Shown: positions 37,770 through 47,461, counted from the stretch's first letter. The stretch is 64,000 bases of DNA from Lactobacillus bombicola (GCF_900112665.1 NZ_FOMN01000003.1:124001-188000), one strand, 5' to 3'. The notes: generated from the letters alone by a model not told the origin. Translations and numbers: made by a program.

Positions 37770-38378
37770 ATGAAAGTATTAATAATTGGTGCCAGTGGAT
37801 CGATTGGTCAAGTTACTCGGCAATATTTTTTGCAACATTCTAATGATACGCTAACTTTGATGGCACGACATACCCAAAATTTACAGGTAAGTCTTGATTC
37901 TACAAGAGAACAAATAATTACTGGTGATGCGCTCAATCAAACACAATTACAAGTGGCACTAGAAAACCAAGACGTTGTTTTTGTGGCAGTCAGTGGTGCA
38001 ATTGAACAAATCGCACAAATCTTAGTTAAACAAATGCCACTTTTCCATTTGAATCGGTTGATTTTTATTACGTCAATGGGGATTTATAATGAAATTCCTG
38101 CGGCTATTGACCCAAAAGGCAATTTAATAACTAACCCAATTTTAACGCCCTACCGCAAAGCAGCTGACATAATTGAAAGTTCCAGCCTTAATTACACTAT
38201 TATTCGTCCCGGCTGGTTTGATAACGGAAATGATACTGCTTACCAGCTCACACAAAAGGGAGAACCTTTTGGTGGACACGATGTTTCCCGCTTAAGCATT
38301 GCTGATTTGGTATTAAAACTAGTTCATGAGCCTAATTTAGGTAGAAGGAAGAGTTTAGGAATTAATCGGATTAATTAA
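37770..38378 (+). CDS. NAD(P)-binding NmrA-like/atypical SDR protein
   Basis: 202 residues. The Rossmann motif is VLIIGASGSIGQVTR. The late segments TIIRPGWFDNG and FGGHDVSRLSIADLV are typical of NAD(P)H-binding atypical SDRs, which often lack the catalytic triad. The ATG at 37770 is preferred over an adjacent TTG. It has AAAGGA upstream and is followed after 13 bases by an SDR gene, so both form a MerR-controlled unit. Confidence 0.82.
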   Translation: MKVLIIGASGSIGQVTRQYFLQHSNDTLTLMARHTQNLQVSLDSTREQIITGDALNQTQLQVALENQDVVFVAVSGAIEQIAQILVKQMPLFHLNRLIFITSMGIYNEIPAAIDPKGNLITNPILTPYRKAADIIESSSLNYTIIRPGWFDNGNDTAYQLTQKGEPFGGHDVSRLSIADLVLKLVHEPNLGRRKSLGINRIN

Positions 38379-38391
38379 GGAGATAAATAAA

Positions 38392-39213
38392 ATGAAAAAA
38401 CAAGTAATGTTAGTCATTGGTGCCGGCCAAATCAGTCAGGCCATCGCGCGACGCTTAGGTGCTGAGTATACAATTGTTGTAGGTGACAAAAATTTTAACC
38501 ATGCCCAAAAAATTGCTCAAATGCTATTAGAAGCTGGTTTTGATGCCAAACCAACCACAATGGACTTAGCTTCACGAACTTCAATACGCAAGACAATCGC
38601 TTTTGCTCAAACTTTTGGTGAAATTGCAGCCTTGGTTAACGGTGCCGGCTTATCACCTAGTCAAGCCAGTATTGAAGATATCTTGCAAGTTGACTTATAT
38701 GGTACCGCAGTTTTACTTGAAGAAGTTGGTAAAGTGATTACTGATAATGGTGTGGGGGTAATCATTTCTAGTCAATCAGGGCATCGCATGCCAGCCCTAA
38801 CTCCTACACAAGACAAAGCCTTGGCCATGACTCCAACTGAAAATTTATTAGCTTTAGATTTTCTGCAACCGGAAAAAATTACAGATACTCTCAAGGCCTA
38901 TCAACTTGCCAAACGTTGCAATGAAAAGCGGGTAATGGCTGAAGCCATTAATTGGTCCCAACGAGGAGCGCGACTTAATGCAATTGCCCCCGGAATTATT
39001 GTAACGCCGCTGGCCTTAGATGAATTTAATGGACCGCGCGGTGATTTTTATAAAAAAATGTTTGCCCAATCACCCGCTGGTCGACCGGGAACTGCTGATG
39101 AAGTTGCTAATGTAGCTCAACTATTAATGAGTCCACAAGGTGCTTTTATTACTGGAGCAACATTTTTAATTGATGGTGGTGCCACTGCTAACTATTTTTA
39201 CGGTCAAAAATAA
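38392..39213 (+). CDS. Short-chain dehydrogenase/reductase
   Basis: 273 residues. The dinucleotide-binding loop is VIGAGQISQAIARRLG, in place of the usual TGxxxGxG. The catalytic Ser is in IISSQSGH and the Tyr-Lys pair in AYQLAKR; PGIIVTPLALDEF and GAFITGATFLIDGG are classical SDR C-terminal elements. A longer loop (about residues 135-170) precedes the catalytic Tyr. Substrate unknown. Strong AAGGAGA. Confidence 0.88.
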   Translation: MKKQVMLVIGAGQISQAIARRLGAEYTIVVGDKNFNHAQKIAQMLLEAGFDAKPTTMDLASRTSIRKTIAFAQTFGEIAALVNGAGLSPSQASIEDILQVDLYGTAVLLEEVGKVITDNGVGVIISSQSGHRMPALTPTQDKALAMTPTENLLALDFLQPEKITDTLKAYQLAKRCNEKRVMAEAINWSQRGARLNAIAPGIIVTPLALDEFNGPRGDFYKKMFAQSPAGRPGTADEVANVAQLLMSPQGAFITGATFLIDGGATANYFYGQK

Positions 39214-39220
39214 CTACAAC

Positions 39221-39265
39221 AAAAGAGTGTTTCATAACAAATCGACTATTATGAAACACTCTTTT
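39221..39265. terminator. Terminator between SDR gene and hydrolase
   Basis: A near-perfect 17-bp stem (AAAAGAGTGTTTCATAA and its complement) with A and T runs on both sides; can serve both convergent genes. Confidence 0.88.
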
Positions 39266-39276
39266 TTTAAACTAAC

Positions 39277-40191
39277 TTAGTCACCTTGAAAAGTCCCATC
39301 TTCTACTTCACGAATAAAATCGGCAAGATGCTTGTAATATACTTCAGGATTATCAACCATATGGTGATGACCAGCATTAGGGGTTGTCACTAAGCGAGAA
39401 TTAGGTATTTCTTGCTGCATAATTTTAGCTGTTTCTAATGGCATCGTATCCTCTTCACCAAAAGTTAGCAAAGTCGGCATAGTTATTTGTTTTAAATATT
39501 TTCTAAAATGCCATTCTTTTAATTTGCCGGTTACTACAAACTCATTATCGCCTTGAAAGGCATGATAAACAGGCAAGCCGCCTATCCGCTTAAGATGATA
39601 TAGCTTGCACGGTTGCCGCCGATCAAGAAAGTTAATATTCAAAATTTGCACATCTTCTTGATAACGCTGGTTTTGATAATCATTATTTGCTTCACATTCA
39701 CGCATGAAATCAATTTCACTTTGTGGAAAAATTTGCTGGCGGCGCCGATTAATTGATGCAATATAGTCGTCGGTATCGTCAACCATTGATGAAATAATCG
39801 TTCCCTTCAGATGTTGTCCGTATTTAACAGCGTACTCTTGCGCTAGTAAGCCACCCCAACTTTGACCGATTAAATAGAAATTATCTAACCCTAGCTTTGC
39901 TCTAACCTCATCAACTTCATCAAGAAAATATTCATAAGTTAGATATTTTTCAGCAATTTTGGGATCTTCATAATCTGGTTGATCAGAGTATAGCGAGCCT
40001 AGTTGATCATACATTGTTACTTGTACTTTTAGACCTTGTTTAGCCAATTGATCAGCTGCATCTTCCCAATATTCATGATTTCCACCAGGTCCGCCGTGTA
40101 AAGCTAAAAGATGAATATTCCCCTCGCCTTGCGTACTTGTCCATAAATGATAGCCATTATCAAGTGTAATAATTTTGCTTCCTGTTCTCAT
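39277..40191 (-). CDS. Proline iminopeptidase-family alpha/beta hydrolase
   Basis: 304 residues. HGGPGGNHEYWE forms the oxyanion region, GQSWGGLLAQEY holds the catalytic Ser, EEDTMPLE the Asp and AGHHHMVDNP the His. The HGGPG motif is characteristic of prolyl iminopeptidases, which release N-terminal Pro from peptides. The ATG at 40191 has AAAGGAGC six bases upstream. It lies 8 bases after oppA, which suits a peptide-use unit. Confidence 0.85.
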   Translation of the reverse strand: MRTGSKIITLDNGYHLWTSTQGEGNIHLLALHGGPGGNHEYWEDAADQLAKQGLKVQVTMYDQLGSLYSDQPDYEDPKIAEKYLTYEYFLDEVDEVRAKLGLDNFYLIGQSWGGLLAQEYAVKYGQHLKGTIISSMVDDTDDYIASINRRRQQIFPQSEIDFMRECEANNDYQNQRYQEDVQILNINFLDRRQPCKLYHLKRIGGLPVYHAFQGDNEFVVTGKLKEWHFRKYLKQITMPTLLTFGEEDTMPLETAKIMQQEIPNSRLVTTPNAGHHHMVDNPEVYYKHLADFIREVEDGTFQGD

Positions 40192-40202
40192 CAATAGCTC
40201 CT

Positions 40203-41969
40203 TTATTTCACATAACTTACGTTATACCATAGTGGTTGACCACTATTATTTTTGGATGGTTTAAAGGAGTACCCAGTTATTTGATTATTGACTGCTGTAA
40301 TCTGATATGAATTGTAAATTGGAATATAATACGCTTCTTCATTCATATATCTTTGCCATTCATGAAACTTTTGCACCCGATACTTATGGTTAAAGGCTTT
40401 TTGTGAATTCATGTCCTCAAGCAATTTAGTATTCTTTGCCGTTACAAAACGGCCCATATTAAATGGTGCTGACTCACTATAGTATGACTGTGGCGACGGT
40501 TCTGATGGCATCGACCAGCCTCCAATATACATATCAATTCCTTTATCATCATGCTGAAGTTTGTCATAGAATGAATTATGCTCAATTAAACGACCAGTTG
40601 CTAATTGGACATTCAACCCAATTTTCTTCCACTGCTGAATATAATTTTGCGTAATTGGTTCTTGCGTAGCATCTCCACTCATTGCTGCTATTTTTATGGT
40701 CAATGGTTTGCCATTAGGTTGAGTACGCCACTTGCCCTTTTTCTTAAAACCAGCTTTATCTAAAATATCATTTGCTTTTTTCAAACTATAAGGAAAACCT
40801 TTTGCATCCTTATCAAAAAAGTCACCAAACTTAGAAGGAATTAATGTAGTTACTCTAAAGGATAATGAACTGGTGTAATGTTTATTAACTTCATCAACAT
40901 TCATTGCATAGCCAATCGCTTGTCTTAACGCCTTATTGTTCATTTTAGCATTTGGATTTTCGACATTCCTATTTAACTTATTATCCCATTTACCAACCTT
41001 AAATCCTAAATAACGATAGCTTAAAGGTATTTGTGCCACAAAATTAACATCTTTTGTATTTTTAACTTGATCCCATTGAGTATTAATAACTTGAATTACA
41101 TCAAATTTGTGACTTTTAATTGCTTGAGTCGCAGAATTCGGTGAAACAACTGAAATTACGATTTTGTCTAATTTTGGCTTTCCACGCCAATAATGTTCAT
41201 TGGGTACCCAAGTAGCTGATTGACCACGAACTAATTTAGCCAATTTAAACGCGCCAAAGAATAATGGATTTTTTCGAATTTGATCAGATGATTTTAATTT
41301 AGAAAATGGAATATTCTTTAAATAATGATACGGCTCAACTGATGACCACAAATATCGGTTACCGGCATTATACATAGTTGGACTTAAATGCGAGAAGTGC
41401 AGTACAATTTTTCGACCATTTTCACCATCAGGCATTTCAATTCCAGAAATATTTTTTGCTTTGCCTTCATGATATTCTTTTAGACCCTTTAAGATTTCAA
41501 ATTGGTTAGTATATCTTGGGCACATTGTCTCTTTGTTAGCTAAAATTTCATATGCATATTCATAATCTTTAGCTACTACTTGTTTACCATCAGACCATTT
41601 AACTCCCTTTTTTATATTAATAGTAGCTGTGTTATTTTTTAAATTTAATTTTAAGGTTGCTGGACCCTTATCATTTATTTTGTAATGATCATCACTATCA
41701 AATAAGGTCTCTTGCCCTGGTGCCCCAACTTGTGCATCCACATCTTCAGAAGATAATTCATTAGAGAAGATACCAGAAAAAGGGGTATCTGTTTCTACTG
41801 CAATCTTAACTACTCCTCCTTGCTTTGGTGTTTTTATAGGTGTTTCCACGGGAAATTTAGCAACTGTTTTGGTTTCATTTTTAGTAGCATTATTCTTACC
41901 ACAACCGGCTAAAGTCATGGCAGCCATGCTTAAAATACCTAAAGAAGCTAATATATTTTCTCTTTTCAT
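40203..41969 (-). CDS. Oligopeptide-binding lipoprotein (OppA-like)
   Basis: 588 residues. Signal peptide with lipobox TLAGCG; the family 5 solute-binding signature appears as KKGVKWSDGKQVVAKDYEYAYE. The tail includes the ligand-lobe return (YNSYQITAVNNQITGY). Binds peptides outside the cell and delivers them to an Opp permease. No permease or ATPase genes adjoin it, so it is an orphan receptor. Divergent from the serine hydrolase gene. Confidence 0.9.
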   Translation of the reverse strand: MKRENILASLGILSMAAMTLAGCGKNNATKNETKTVAKFPVETPIKTPKQGGVVKIAVETDTPFSGIFSNELSSEDVDAQVGAPGQETLFDSDDHYKINDKGPATLKLNLKNNTATINIKKGVKWSDGKQVVAKDYEYAYEILANKETMCPRYTNQFEILKGLKEYHEGKAKNISGIEMPDGENGRKIVLHFSHLSPTMYNAGNRYLWSSVEPYHYLKNIPFSKLKSSDQIRKNPLFFGAFKLAKLVRGQSATWVPNEHYWRGKPKLDKIVISVVSPNSATQAIKSHKFDVIQVINTQWDQVKNTKDVNFVAQIPLSYRYLGFKVGKWDNKLNRNVENPNAKMNNKALRQAIGYAMNVDEVNKHYTSSLSFRVTTLIPSKFGDFFDKDAKGFPYSLKKANDILDKAGFKKKGKWRTQPNGKPLTIKIAAMSGDATQEPITQNYIQQWKKIGLNVQLATGRLIEHNSFYDKLQHDDKGIDMYIGGWSMPSEPSPQSYYSESAPFNMGRFVTAKNTKLLEDMNSQKAFNHKYRVQKFHEWQRYMNEEAYYIPIYNSYQITAVNNQITGYSFKPSKNNSGQPLWYNVSYVK

Positions 41970-42133
41970 TGTAATTTTTCACTTCCATTTAAATTTTGTT
42001 TAATTATTATAATAAATATATCATATTAATATATTTAATTCATTATTTAATAAAAAATATTTAATTATTTTTTATTAAGGAGTAAAATATTAGTTAACGA
42101 TTTGCTTATAAGCATCTATATAAAGGAGTAAAA

Positions 42134-43504
42134 ATGGATAATAGCAAAATTAATCACTTAGCAGAAACAATGATTTCTAAATTTAACTTACCCAGTCTGG
42201 GAATTGGAATTTATCATGCCAATGATCGCTATAGTCAAGTTTACGGTGCAGCCGAACAAAATAGTTTGTATCCACTAGCATCTATTTCAAAAACATTTCT
42301 AGCAACCGCAATCTGCCAATTAGCTGATCAGGGAAAAATCAACCTAGATGATCCATTAAAGAAATACTGGACTGATTTCAAATTAATTGATAAACAGGCC
42401 GAAAATCATTTAACCTTTAGAGACGCTCTCAGCCATCAAAGTGGGCTCCCTGCTCATGATCTGATGCGTTTTACCAATATGAACAAAAATGACCTTTCTT
42501 TAAAGGAAAAAGCTGAACATGTGGGCTACTTAGAACCCAATCATGAATTACGATACAAAATGCAATATAGTAATTTAATTTATGCAGTAGCTACTTATGC
42601 AATGGAACAGGCAATCGGACAAGATTATGGTGCTTATGAACGGGAAAATTTGCTTAAACCACTGCGACTGAATAATACTTTTATTAATCATCATGAAGCA
42701 CCTCAAACACGAATTGTAAAACCCTTTATTCGCGATAATAATCTTACTCAAGAAGTACCTTTTATTGCACCAGGTAAAGTTGGTGGCGCTAGCAGCATGT
42801 TAGCCACAATTGCAGATTTACTCACTTGGGCTGAATTTCAATTGAAAACTCAAAAAACCACTTCAACTGAGATTACGGCGCAACGATACTTACCACAGTC
42901 AATCATGGCCCCTAGTCGCAATTATGGTGGGGCTAACTTTGCTGCCTACGGTCTAGGCATGATGATGGAAGATTATCGGGGACACAAGTATTTCTATCAC
43001 AGTGGTTCTTATATTGGATATTGTTCATTCTTAGGCTTTGTTCCTGATTTTGACTTAGCCTTTGTGTTTACAACCAATTTGGACTCAACTGATGCTATTT
43101 TTGCATTGGCCTATCAAACAATTGACGAAGTAATGGGTATAAATGATACCGTTTGGGCAGATAAAGTGAGTAAAATTATGGCAAATAAAGTCACTACGCA
43201 TGAATCTCACTTAGCCAAGCTAAAAGGAAATGCATCCCACCGATTTAATACCATTCAAGCATATTGTGGTGACTATTATCACCCCGGTTATGGACTACTG
43301 ACAGTTAGTGATGATAATGGTTACTTAGTAGTTAAAATCGGCAAATGGAATTATCCGGTCATTGTTAATGATCACGCTGAAATGTTTGTTGAAGAAAGAC
43401 TATACCAGCATGAACTATTACCAATTCAATTTAAAGCAAATAAAATTTTACTTATGACTGAGCCAGCATTAAATAAGCCGACAATTTTTAAAAAACAAGT
43501 TTAA
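42134..43504 (+). CDS. Beta-lactamase-fold serine hydrolase
   Basis: 456 residues of the class C beta-lactamase/DD-peptidase superfamily. The nucleophile is in PLASISKTFLA (SxxK), the second motif is YSNLIYA (YxN), and HSGSYIG takes the KTG place. A C-terminal beta-rich extension (about 360-456) follows. No signal peptide is seen, so it is probably cytoplasmic and may be an esterase or peptidase. It is not evidence of antibiotic resistance. Strong AAGGAG. Confidence 0.85.
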   Translation: MDNSKINHLAETMISKFNLPSLGIGIYHANDRYSQVYGAAEQNSLYPLASISKTFLATAICQLADQGKINLDDPLKKYWTDFKLIDKQAENHLTFRDALSHQSGLPAHDLMRFTNMNKNDLSLKEKAEHVGYLEPNHELRYKMQYSNLIYAVATYAMEQAIGQDYGAYERENLLKPLRLNNTFINHHEAPQTRIVKPFIRDNNLTQEVPFIAPGKVGGASSMLATIADLLTWAEFQLKTQKTTSTEITAQRYLPQSIMAPSRNYGGANFAAYGLGMMMEDYRGHKYFYHSGSYIGYCSFLGFVPDFDLAFVFTTNLDSTDAIFALAYQTIDEVMGINDTVWADKVSKIMANKVTTHESHLAKLKGNASHRFNTIQAYCGDYYHPGYGLLTVSDDNGYLVVKIGKWNYPVIVNDHAEMFVEERLYQHELLPIQFKANKILLMTEPALNKPTIFKKQV

Positions 43505-43534
43505 ATTTAAAAGAGATTATTAAGTACTTTTAGG

Positions 43535-43570
43535 GACTAACTTCTAATATTTGATTAGAGCTAGTCTTTT
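43535..43570 (+). terminator. Terminator after the serine hydrolase
   Basis: Arms GACTA...TAGTC with inner CTAAT/ATTAG pairing, then TTTTTAATT. Confidence 0.65.
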
Positions 43571-43654
43571 TAATTGATCTTGTCTATTTTTGTTTGTAAT
43601 CAATATGATTTTACTTATTTTAAAAATATTATTTAGAATTTAAGTTGCTATCAA

Positions 43655-43695
43655 AATAAAAACTCCCTGACTTTAAATTTAAATCAGAGAGTTAA
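43655..43695 (-). terminator. Terminator of the flavoprotein reductase gene
   Basis: On the minus strand, arms AACTCTCTGA and TCAGGGAGTT are followed by TTTATTTT. Confidence 0.75.
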
Positions 43696-43744
43696 CATTA
43701 TGTGTATTAATATAGACTTTAATTAATCATATTTGAAATAACAA

Positions 43745-45571
43745 CTATTTGATTTTAGATAGTGAATCTTTTACAGCCTCTTTGATTGCACGACTAGTTT
43801 GAGAAGCACCAGAAATGGCATCAACATCATAAGTATTTTCTTCAATCATTTTCTTTGGCAATTCCTTTACAGCCTTTAAACCATAGTCATCACTTTCTGT
43901 TTGTTTTAGTATTTCAACGTTCTTTATCTTTCCTTCATTATCAACAGTTGTACGAACTACTACACCATCGCCCATGCCTTGATTACTGAAGCCCAAGTAT
44001 TGATTTTTGCCAACTGAATATTGTTGTTTATCCTCATCACTTGTAGAATTAAAATCATTATTTATAATTGCATCATTCAAATTTAAGCCGCCAGATAGAG
44101 GTAGGTCTTGTTTAATAGTGGCCGCATTTTCACCTGCAATTTTACCTGAAATTAAACAATCAGCAACATTGCCACCCGTTGTGTACTTATTAACAAACGG
44201 AGCACCTAACTCACCTGCTTCATATAAATGTGGGATTGGCTGACCATCTGGATTTAAGACTTGAGCATGTCCATTACGGCGACCGCCACCTTGAGTATTA
44301 AGCATATTTTGTCTTAAAGCAATCGCGTAATAAGGTCCCTCAGCATTAAATGTGCGCAAAGTTTTTGGATCACGATGAAAGGCATAATCTTTACCTTGTT
44401 GAGCCATGAAATTAAACTCAGTAACTGTCATTTGCAACTTTTCTTGTCTTTTACCAATTTTTTCTGCTAGTTCAGCCAGCGTATCTGCTTTAATCGCTTT
44501 TTCCAAGTAACCAGGTACCTTAAAACTATTTTCTGGTTCATTTTTAAGTTCATCATACTTTCGTTGATCAAAAATCATATATGGTCGATTCTGATTTAAC
44601 GGAACTGCCCAATCACCATGGTTATAAATATGACCATGACGGTTCATTTCTGCTTCATTGAAATAACGTGTGCCATCATCACCCACTACAATTACACTAC
44701 CCATAAAACTTTCTTGCCAAAAGACATTGAGTGCATATGTCGACCGTAAGCCCTCTTTTTGCCGTAATGATAAACCATGAAATTGTCCTAGCGACTCAAA
44801 TGAACGCATATTCCAGAGTTGAGCGTTTACTTCCTCAAGCATTTTAATGCCATCACCCTTGTTATATAAACTGCCAATTGGTGACAAATAAGGTGCTTGC
44901 AAGAATGTTTGAATCATTTCTTTGTTATTTTCAAAGCCCCCTGTAGCAAGAACAACACCATTCTTAACCTTGATATTACGTAAAACATGATCACGTTCAA
45001 TTTGCACACCGATAACTGTCTTAGTTATCCCATCTTGAATTAAGTGTTTAGCAGGTGAAGCATACCAAATATCAATTTTTTCTGACCGCTCTAAAACTTT
45101 TTGACGCAAAATTTTCCATAAAGCTGCATCATCAACTCCTTCGTGAACCAAATAATCATCGTATGAATCTGCATCGGGCAATTCAGGATATTCAGTTACA
45201 TAAGCCGTCGAAGGCGTGCCCGCTAATAACTTCTTCATACTAACGGGCTCAACATCTAAATACTTTCTAAAGTAGTCCCCCATATTAGCCATTCCCTCAA
45301 TAAAGTTATCAAAAGCTGCTTTATCAGGTTTTAAAGGTGCAGCCAGGTGTTCATGATAATTTTTTAAAGCATTATAATCAGTTCCGGCACCAACCATTTG
45401 ACCTGAGTAACGGGTATTTCCTCCTTCATGACCTTCAGGCGCACTGTCAACTAGTAATACTTTTGCTCCTTGATCGGCAGCAAATCTGGCAGCAGTAGCA
45501 CCAGCACCACCAAAACCCAAAACTGCCACATCATAGATTGCATCCCATTGAAATTTTTCATTATTAGCCAT
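43745..45571 (-). CDS. Fumarate-reductase-like flavoprotein with FMN-binding domain
   Basis: 608 residues. The FAD-binding domain begins DVAVLGFGGAGATAARFAADQ; the later ARRNGHAQVLN and GELGAPFVNKYTTGGNVADCLISG are typical of FAD-binding-2 reductases. A C-terminal FMN-binding domain (about 515-605) carries DAISGASQTS, the site where ApbE attaches FMN to the Thr. No signal peptide, so the enzyme should be cytoplasmic. Fumarate, urocanate or a cinnamate-type acid are candidate acceptors; no apbE lies here. GGAG upstream of the start. Confidence 0.88.
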   Translation of the reverse strand: MANNEKFQWDAIYDVAVLGFGGAGATAARFAADQGAKVLLVDSAPEGHEGGNTRYSGQMVGAGTDYNALKNYHEHLAAPLKPDKAAFDNFIEGMANMGDYFRKYLDVEPVSMKKLLAGTPSTAYVTEYPELPDADSYDDYLVHEGVDDAALWKILRQKVLERSEKIDIWYASPAKHLIQDGITKTVIGVQIERDHVLRNIKVKNGVVLATGGFENNKEMIQTFLQAPYLSPIGSLYNKGDGIKMLEEVNAQLWNMRSFESLGQFHGLSLRQKEGLRSTYALNVFWQESFMGSVIVVGDDGTRYFNEAEMNRHGHIYNHGDWAVPLNQNRPYMIFDQRKYDELKNEPENSFKVPGYLEKAIKADTLAELAEKIGKRQEKLQMTVTEFNFMAQQGKDYAFHRDPKTLRTFNAEGPYYAIALRQNMLNTQGGGRRNGHAQVLNPDGQPIPHLYEAGELGAPFVNKYTTGGNVADCLISGKIAGENAATIKQDLPLSGGLNLNDAIINNDFNSTSDEDKQQYSVGKNQYLGFSNQGMGDGVVVRTTVDNEGKIKNVEILKQTESDDYGLKAVKELPKKMIEENTYDVDAISGASQTSRAIKEAVKDSLSKIK

Positions 45572-45590
45572 TATTTAAACTCCTTTTCAA

Positions 45591-45621
45591 TATATTGTTT
45601 ACGCTTTCATTAAACAATATA
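45591..45621. promoter_or_regulatory. Palindrome with embedded cre-like site before the reductase
   Basis: Perfect 11-bp arms TATATTGTTTA and TAAACAATATA with a 9-base spacer, 20 bases upstream of the reductase start. A cre-like sequence (45596-45609, TGTTTACGCTTTCA, one mismatch to a loose consensus) overlaps it. It suits an operator just downstream of the -10. Confidence 0.65.
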
Positions 45622-45739
45622 ATATGAAGTATGTGAAGTACTTAATTATTTAAATTGCTATAATAAAAAAGCTTTAATTTTAGATTATTTGCGCCCTAAT
45701 AAAAAAATTTATTGTAATAATCACTCAACTATTTGGAAC

Positions 45740-45779
45740 AAAAAATAGTCGCATATCCATTTTAATGAATATGTGACTA
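45740..45779 (-). terminator. Terminator of the aldo/keto reductase gene
   Basis: A 16-bp imperfect stem (TAGTCACATATTCATT/AATGGATATGCGACTA) followed on the minus strand by TTTTTTG. Confidence 0.8.
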
Positions 45780-45832
45780 AGTTAAACTTGTTATATAAAT
45801 ATGTAACGTAACACTAGAAATATTTCATGTTC

Positions 45833-46696
45833 TTACAGCTTGCCACCAAAGACTGGAAAATGACTAGCTGACCCATAATCTAATCCGCTAAGTTGCGCTA
45901 GGGATTCCATATCCTCATCAGTAATTGTAAAATCAATTTCGGTATTTTGCTTAATGTGTTCTAACTGCGTAGCTTTTGGCAATACTACTGTATCAAGCTG
46001 CCAATCATATCTAATGCATAATTGTGCAACCGAAACATGATATTTTTGCGCCATCTTTACAATTATAGGATTATTTAAAGCCGCTCCATGAGCAACTGGA
46101 GAAAAAGACTCAACTATTATGCCATTATTTTGCGAAAAATCAATTAAATCTTTTGGCGTTGCTCCAATATGACACAAAATTTGGTTTACCATCGGTTTAG
46201 TGTCACTGTTATCAATTAAGTTTTGTAAATCTTTTGCCTCAAAACTAGAAACACCAATTGCCCGAAGTTTTCCAGCTTTAACAGCATCTTCTAAAGCTCC
46301 CCAAGTTTCAAGATTTCCTTGATAATGACGATCCGTTGATTGATTAACTTCTACCCATGGTTGAGGATTATGGATAATCATCATATCAAGATAATCTAAA
46401 TCCAGCTTTAGTAAAGTATCATCAATTGATTTTTTGGCCTCAGCATAATTTTTAATTTCGGCTGCTACTTTAGAATTAACAAAAATTTCTTCACGCTTAA
46501 TTCCAGAATTTTTGACACCTTTCCCAACTCCAGCTTCATTACCATAAGCCTGAGCCGTATCAATGTGACGATAACCCATTTGAAGTGCCATTTTAACTAC
46601 ATCTGTAACTTGTTGATTAGATATTTGCCAAGTTCCTAAAGCTAGCTTAGGAATTTTAACACCATTATTTAAAGTTAAGTTTTCATTTAATATCAT
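45833..46696 (-). CDS. Aldo/keto reductase
   Basis: 287 residues, (beta/alpha)8-barrel NADPH reductase. The catalytic tetrad is visible: Asp and Tyr in HIDTAQAYGNE, Lys in VNSKVAAE, His in MIIHNPQPW. The late RYDWQLDTVVLPKA binds the cofactor phosphate. Substrate unknown. GGAGG upstream. Divergent from the phosphatase gene, separate from the reductase gene by a terminator. Confidence 0.93.
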   Translation of the reverse strand: MILNENLTLNNGVKIPKLALGTWQISNQQVTDVVKMALQMGYRHIDTAQAYGNEAGVGKGVKNSGIKREEIFVNSKVAAEIKNYAEAKKSIDDTLLKLDLDYLDMMIIHNPQPWVEVNQSTDRHYQGNLETWGALEDAVKAGKLRAIGVSSFEAKDLQNLIDNSDTKPMVNQILCHIGATPKDLIDFSQNNGIIVESFSPVAHGAALNNPIIVKMAQKYHVSVAQLCIRYDWQLDTVVLPKATQLEHIKQNTEIDFTITDEDMESLAQLSGLDYGSASHFPVFGGKL

Positions 46697-46841
46697 AATT
46701 TTACCTCCACTATCTTAGTTTAACCCTTCAATTCAACTTTAAGTCAAGTAAAATTAATCACTTTAATGTTAAAGAACATTGCTTATTTTGCTATTCTTTC
46801 GCTACAATAAAGTTTAAACTTAAATAAAAGAGGTATTAATT

Positions 46842-47411
46842 ATGAAATCAATTTATTTAGTCCGCCATGGTCAAACCTTGTTTAATGTTCAGCATAAAAT
46901 TCAAGGATTTTGTGACTCTCCACTAACAGAACTTGGTATTAAACAGGCCCAGGCTACTAAAAAAGAATATTTTGAAAAACTAAATATACCACTAGATGAA
47001 GCCCACTGTTCTACTTCTGAAAGAGCAGTTGATACATTGAAACTAATTACTAATTTGCCATTTAAAGTGCATAAAGATTTACGTGAATGGAACTTTGGTA
47101 CTTATGAGGGGGAAGGTGAACACCTTAACCCACCGCTGCCATATAATGACTTTTTCGTGCAATTTGGCGGTGAATCACAAAAACAATTAACCGAGCGCAT
47201 CAATCAGGCAATTACTACGATTACGGAAAATTCTAAGAACAAGCACATTTTAATTGTATCTCATGGTGCTGCAATTGCTAACTTTTACCGGCAATGGGAA
47301 AAGTACAATACGTTTAAACGAACTGAACGCATCAAGAACTGCTCAGTCCTTAAGTATGATTTTACGGATGGAATCTTCCAGTTACAATCTTTGTTTAATC
47401 CCGATTGTTAA
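46842..47411 (+). CDS. Histidine phosphatase (phosphoglycerate mutase-like)
   Basis: 189 residues. LVRHGQTLFN carries the phospho-His, and ILIVSHGAAI has the second His; the acidic residue lies in REWNFGTYEG. The family removes phosphate from sugars or small metabolites; this short form is probably a broad phosphatase, not the glycolytic enzyme. AGAGG upstream. Ends in a shared terminator with fba. Confidence 0.9.
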   Translation: MKSIYLVRHGQTLFNVQHKIQGFCDSPLTELGIKQAQATKKEYFEKLNIPLDEAHCSTSERAVDTLKLITNLPFKVHKDLREWNFGTYEGEGEHLNPPLPYNDFFVQFGGESQKQLTERINQAITTITENSKNKHILIVSHGAAIANFYRQWEKYNTFKRTERIKNCSVLKYDFTDGIFQLQSLFNPDC

Positions 47412-47461
47412 TCCACGTTAAAAGTTAAAATTATAAATTTAATTCCAATTTTTTAGTAAAC

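Noticed and set aside
42134-43504. Beta-lactamase resistance gene
   Set aside because: Only the fold and motifs SxxK/YxN/HSG are shared. No signal peptide is seen, and such proteins in lactobacilli are usually esterases or peptidases.
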